Assembly (NCBI GenBank): GCA_005239945.1
Contig: SBAY01000333.1
Coordinates: forward strand, 1-9,987
Direction: 5' to 3'
From: Nitrospira sp.
Lineage (GTDB): Bacteria > UBA9089 > CG2-30-40-21 > SBAY01
Length of the DNA stretch: 9,987 bases
Numbering within the stretch: the stretch's first letter is position 1; each line of letters starts with the position of its first letter. Below are positions 7,901 through 9,987 of the stretch, piece by piece. The notes beneath the pieces were generated by a model. That model searched no databases. It saw only the letters and a list, made by a program, of their open reading frames with translations, and was not told the DNA's origin. Position numbers and translations under genes: made by a program.

Positions 7901-8311
7901 CTTTTGTGGTTCAAGTGGGGTATGATAAATTACCCTGGTTACCGCCGCAGAAACAATAACCTTTGCCTTTTCAGTAGCCTTTAGCCTATCAGCCGTTACC
8001 CAGGAACAATGCTCCCTGATATTTGCCATCTGAAAAAGATAGGGATTAAGACCTGCTTTGGCACAAACCCGTCGGAAGGTTAGCTCATGCATCAGGGGCG
8101 AACAGGACGCAACGACTACCCGGTCCAATCCTAATTCACTTATGTCTCGGCTAATTAAATCCTGCCCCGGGTCAGAACACATAAATTTATAGTCTCTGGC
8201 TACCGCTACATCCTTTAAGGTAGAGGCAAACTTGACTACCTCTTCGATGTCAACCTGGCCGGCAATATTAATGCCGCAATGACAGATGTAAACACCAATT
8301 TTCTGAGTCAT
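4958..8311 (-). CDS. hdrA: HdrA with an inserted GltD/NfnB-like NADPH:FAD oxidoreductase module
   Basis: This is the flavin subunit of the bifurcating complex, 1117 residues against about 650 for ordinary HdrA. In order: N-terminal HdrA domain (1-130; C10, C12, C45, C70); FAD fold with GAGIGG (148-153) and the HdrA signature around DCAAC (191-195); [4Fe-4S] motif C244/C247/C250/C254; then a GltD-like insert of about 460 residues with C294/C298, C333/C337/C341/C345, FAD motif GAGPAG (390-395), nucleotide motif GGGSVA (518-523) and FAGGD (661-665); a cysteine cluster at 754-770; HdrA C-terminal half with C852, C864, C868, C869; and a C-terminal 2x[4Fe-4S] domain (C1052-C1062, C1083-C1093). The frame is continuous, and both flanking HdrA halves look intact. 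AGGA a few bases before ATG supports the start. The insert suggests that NAD(P)H exchanges electrons with the complex; this is inference. Confidence 0.93.
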   Translation of the reverse strand: MTQKIGVYICHCGINIAGQVDIEEVVKFASTLKDVAVARDYKFMCSDPGQDLISRDISELGLDRVVVASCSPLMHELTFRRVCAKAGLNPYLFQMANIREHCSWVTADRLKATEKAKVIVSAAVTRVIYHTPLEPQKVAVNPDVLIVGAGIGGIQAALDIANAGKKVYLVEKEPSIGGQMAKLDKTFPTLDCAACILTPKMSQVGQHENITLLSYSEVTDVSGYVGNFKVKVKKKARFVDLAKCSGCGECTKVCPVERYNEFDEGLSSRKAIYIPFPQSVPNKFVIDKSGSSPCRVACPAGVNAQGYIALISQGKFREALEVVRRNIPFVGVCGRVCNHPCEIDCERAKVEESISIRALKAFIADYELKAGREKATPVERTKEDKVVIVGAGPAGLACAYDLVRKGYPVTVLEALPMAGGLLHYGIPEYRLPKEVLDNELNYIKELGVEIKTNTPVTDIARLFEQGYKSIFLSTGCQESMKINIPNEDARGVLYALDFLKQVNSGQKVSLGQRVIVIGGGSVAIDCARVATRLGAKEVHLVCLESRDLTCKDRMLAQDMEIEEAEEEGVLIHPCLGAKGILLKDGKVSGLETVICTSVRDESGRFAPKYGQGSAPTINADTIIIAIGQKAVAKDFAEVERLPYGTIKVDATTLQTNIDGVFAGGDVVAGPSDVIACIAAGKEAAISIDRYLSGLDLSEGRPRVIERVKEVPKERVSPQPRAMMPLLGLKERRDSFAEVALGFDEKTAMEEAKRCLNCAACSECLECVKVCEPKAINHEMQDEMVEIDVGSIIVTTGLVPFDPTPLVQYGYGRFDNVYTSLEFERLNHAAGPTGGKILLKDGKEPKSVAIIHCAGSRDENYHPYCSRVCCMYSLKFGHLLREKVPDAQIYEFYIDMRCFGKKYEEFYGRMLKEDIRFIRGRAAEVLDFTIYKSELGKLVIQCEDTLIGKIRRIPVDMVILSVALEARNDARQVAKLFSISQDADGFFIERHPKLDPVRTMTDGVFIAGCCQGPKDIPDTVAQAQAAAACALSMISKGVMEIEPITSRIDEKRCAGCRTCEAMCPYSAIEYKTEDKVCQINEAICKGCGSCAAVCPAGAITSHHFTREQIMAEVEGVVI

Positions 8312-8349
8312 CTCTTTTCCTTTTCTCCTTGACAGAATAGGTCATATAA

Positions 8350-8370
8350 GACTTATAGGACCTATAAGTC
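8350..8370. repeat. Perfect 21-bp palindrome in the hdrB-hdrA spacer
   Basis: GACTTATAGG (8350-8359) and CCTATAAGTC (8361-8370) are exact reverse complements around a single A. The 65-base spacer consists mostly of TATAAG and CCTATA words and shares ATAAGTCCTATA with the mvhG-mvhA spacer. It lies between the hdrB stop and the hdrA ribosome-binding site. It may be a dispersed repeat, a protein-binding site or a weak RNA hairpin; the sequence does not decide between these. Confidence 0.6.
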
Positions 8371-8376
8371 CTATAA

Positions 8377-9246
8377 CTATGAATAATATCTGCCCAACAC
8401 CGGCTCTACCGGCACGATAGTTTTGTTCAGAGCCAATTTTTTAGCCGGTAAACCAAAGGCTAATCCCATTAACTGGGTAAAATAAAGTATAGGTATAGAG
8501 AATTTTTCTTTATATCTTTTATTAATCTTTTTCTGATAGGCATCCAGGTTAATCTGACACATAGGGCAGACAGTAACGAGGCAGTCAGCCTCATTTTGAG
8601 CCGCACATAAAAGGATATTTTTGATCATTCGCAAGCCAAGTTTTTCTTTGGTCACACTCAATGAGCCTCCACAACAACGGCTCTTCATCGGGAAGTGCAC
8701 CGGTTGAGCTCCCAGGTGTGAGATAAGCCGGTCAAGAGAGACAGGCATCTCTGGGTCGTCAAACATAGCCTTTGGTCTGACTATCTGACAGCCATAATAA
8801 GGGGCTACCTTTAATCCTTCTAATCTGACCTTAACCTTTGCGGCTAATTGCTCATAGTCTACATCGCGGATAAAGACATCCAATAGATGGCGGATGTTCA
8901 CTTTACCGCTGTATTGTAACCCTGCCTCGTTTAAAACAATATCTATCTTTTCTTTCAGTTCGGGAAATTCGCGCAGATAGGTATTAGTTTTGTTAAGGTT
9001 AGTAAAGCAGGCACTGCAAGGAGAAACCAGGTCATTCCCCTGTTTTTCGGCTAAAGCCAGATTTCGAGTTGAGATGGCAAAGGCGGTTATCTCTTTAATG
9101 GACATATAAGCAGTAGCTCCACAACAGCTCCAGTCCTTTAATTCTTCGAACTCAAGCCCAAACAGGGATGAAACGGCTGATATGGAGGTTTGATAAGGTG
9201 ATGCCGTCGCCTCTAAAGAACAACCGGGGAAATAGGTGTACTTCAT
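8377..9246 (-). CDS. hdrB: Heterodisulfide reductase subunit B (HdrB), CCG-domain disulfide reductase
   Basis: This 289-residue soluble subunit houses the disulfide-reducing site. It has two complete CCG (cysteine-rich) domains: C9, C41-C42, C77, C80 and C153, C191-C192, C227, C230. In methanogen HdrB these hold two non-cubane [4Fe-4S] clusters that cleave the CoM-S-S-CoB disulfide. Because no cysteine of either motif is missing, full catalytic competence is likely, but the natural substrate in a bacterium without these coenzymes is unknown. Its ATG overlaps the hdrC stop as ATGA, with a strong AAGGAGGG (9250-9257) inside hdrC, so the two genes are translationally coupled. It receives electrons from HdrC and HdrA. 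Confidence 0.95.
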   Translation of the reverse strand: MKYTYFPGCSLEATASPYQTSISAVSSLFGLEFEELKDWSCCGATAYMSIKEITAFAISTRNLALAEKQGNDLVSPCSACFTNLNKTNTYLREFPELKEKIDIVLNEAGLQYSGKVNIRHLLDVFIRDVDYEQLAAKVKVRLEGLKVAPYYGCQIVRPKAMFDDPEMPVSLDRLISHLGAQPVHFPMKSRCCGGSLSVTKEKLGLRMIKNILLCAAQNEADCLVTVCPMCQINLDAYQKKINKRYKEKFSIPILYFTQLMGLAFGLPAKKLALNKTIVPVEPVLGRYYS

Positions 9247-9824
9247 TTGCCCTCCTTCTCAAGTTTCTCTATTTTGCTAATGATATCTTGCAGTTGAGAA
9301 AGGTTTTTGATCCTTTTGTAAAAAAGAGGCAACCTATTCTGAAAAAAAAGTTTGGTTGCCAGAGGAATCTGTCCAAGCATCTTGAAGATATTAGTCGAGA
9401 AGAAGAAGATGGTGGTCAGGTAGGTTTCCTGATTTCTACCAAGTTTATCAACCAGAAAGGCAAAGTTTTTTGCCAGCACAGGGCCTTTAGTTTCCCGTGA
9501 ATATTTCCTTTCCTTGATGGCTAAGGATTTCAAGGCATACATAATGTCGGTAACTTTAATTTGCCTGGGGCAGCGGACTGTACAGAGATAACATGAGCAG
9601 CAAGTCCAGATAGTATTGCTTCTGAGGACCTCATCCCGCAATCCCGCTCGAATCATAGCAAATAGTTGTCTTGGGGCATAATCCATTTCATAGCTGGCTG
9701 GGCAGGAGCCACTACAAGTCCCACACTGGATGCAGTCTTTAATCATCTGTCCACCCGGAAGACGATAAACCTCTTCCAGGAAATCAAGATTTAGATCTTC
9801 TTCTAACTGAATATCTTTCTTCAT
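9243..9824 (-). CDS. hdrC: Heterodisulfide reductase subunit C (HdrC), 2x[4Fe-4S] protein
   Basis: This iron-sulfur subunit relays electrons from HdrA to HdrB. Numbered from the ATG (193 residues), the two cluster motifs are C31/C34/C37/C41 and C75/C78/C81/C85, each followed by proline. The C-terminal third (about 135-170) is rich in Ile, Phe and Leu but has basic residues between, and resembles the usual HdrC tail rather than a membrane anchor. An in-frame GTG at 9830 could add two residues. ATG is preferred because AAGGTGG lies just before it and because the predicted transcript start near 9837 would leave only about seven leader bases before the GTG. It is the first gene of the unit and overlaps hdrB by four bases. 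Confidence 0.93.
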   Translation of the reverse strand: MKKDIQLEEDLNLDFLEEVYRLPGGQMIKDCIQCGTCSGSCPASYEMDYAPRQLFAMIRAGLRDEVLRSNTIWTCCSCYLCTVRCPRQIKVTDIMYALKSLAIKERKYSRETKGPVLAKNFAFLVDKLGRNQETYLTTIFFFSTNIFKMLGQIPLATKLFFQNRLPLFYKRIKNLSQLQDIISKIEKLEKEGK

Positions 9825-9843
9825 TTCCACCTTTTTTTATTAA

Positions 9844-9872
9844 AGTATATCACATATTTTATTTTTTGTCAA
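9844..9872 (-). promoter_or_regulatory. Near-consensus sigma-70 promoter of the hdrCBA-mvhDGA operon
   Basis: On the minus strand a perfect TTGACA (9867-9872) is followed after exactly 17 bases by TATACT (9844-9849), one base from consensus. AT-rich sequence upstream could act as an UP element. The start of transcription should fall near 9837, giving a leader of only about 13 bases before the hdrC ATG, so there is no room for a riboswitch or attenuator. I recognise no operator in the visible flank. The remaining right end (9873-9987) shows no gene. Confidence 0.8.
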
Positions 9873-9987
9873 GGATTATTTTAATATCTCAGTTCTGAAG
9901 AGTAAATTTTCAGGGTTTTTCTTTTTAAGGTACGATTTGTGTACAAGATGGTATGTTAATTTAAAAAGGGTAGGCTTCGCCTGTGTC

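Noticed and set aside
9972..9982. Small AGGC-TTC-GCCT hairpin followed on the minus strand by ACCC and five T
   Set aside because: The stem is only four base pairs and the T-run is not adjacent to it. It could end a gene lying to the right of the window, but this is too weak to call.

Overview
The window comes from an anaerobic, H2-metabolising bacterium, probably an uncultured lineage. I cannot name the phylum from sequence alone. Bacterial promoters and Shine-Dalgarno sites, integron-type attC sites and dispersed palindromic intergenic repeats point to a bacterium rather than a methanogenic archaeon, although the main enzyme complex is the one best known from methanogens.

Right and centre (about 9872 down to 1878, minus strand): one long transcription unit, hdrC-hdrB-hdrA-mvhD-mvhG-mvhA. 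It starts at a near-consensus TTGACA-17-TATACT promoter. It encodes a complete heterodisulfide-reductase/[NiFe]-hydrogenase complex. Electrons from H2 at MvhA pass through the Fe-S clusters of MvhG and the [2Fe-2S] subunit MvhD to the flavin of HdrA. By analogy with characterised Hdr-Mvh complexes, they are bifurcated there to ferredoxin and to the disulfide-reducing HdrB/HdrC. The striking feature is HdrA: at 1117 residues it carries a whole GltD/NfnB-like NADPH:FAD oxidoreductase module inserted inside the usual HdrA sequence, suggesting NAD(P)(H) as an additional electron partner.

The intergenic spacers of the operon hold repeats. The hdrA-mvhD and mvhD-mvhG spacers carry two copies of one 103-bp block (a long hairpin plus the ribosome-binding leader of the next gene) whose hairpin loops are inverted relative to each other. 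The hdrB-hdrA spacer has a perfect 21-bp palindrome, and the mvhG-mvhA spacer holds a related repeat that also encodes the last residues of MvhG.

Left (1 to 1877): two 62-bp sites with the hallmarks of integron attC sites (RYYYAAC...GTTRRRY, imperfect palindrome) bracket a 1533-bp segment. It contains one gene, a membrane-embedded CPBP/CAAX-type protease homologue, in the orientation opposite to the usual cassette gene. This looks like an integron gene cassette. A strong leftward promoter lies just outside it and reads off the window edge. Between the second attC and the end of mvhA are three tandem 26-28-bp units of a GGGGTCAGACCTTGA-type repeat.
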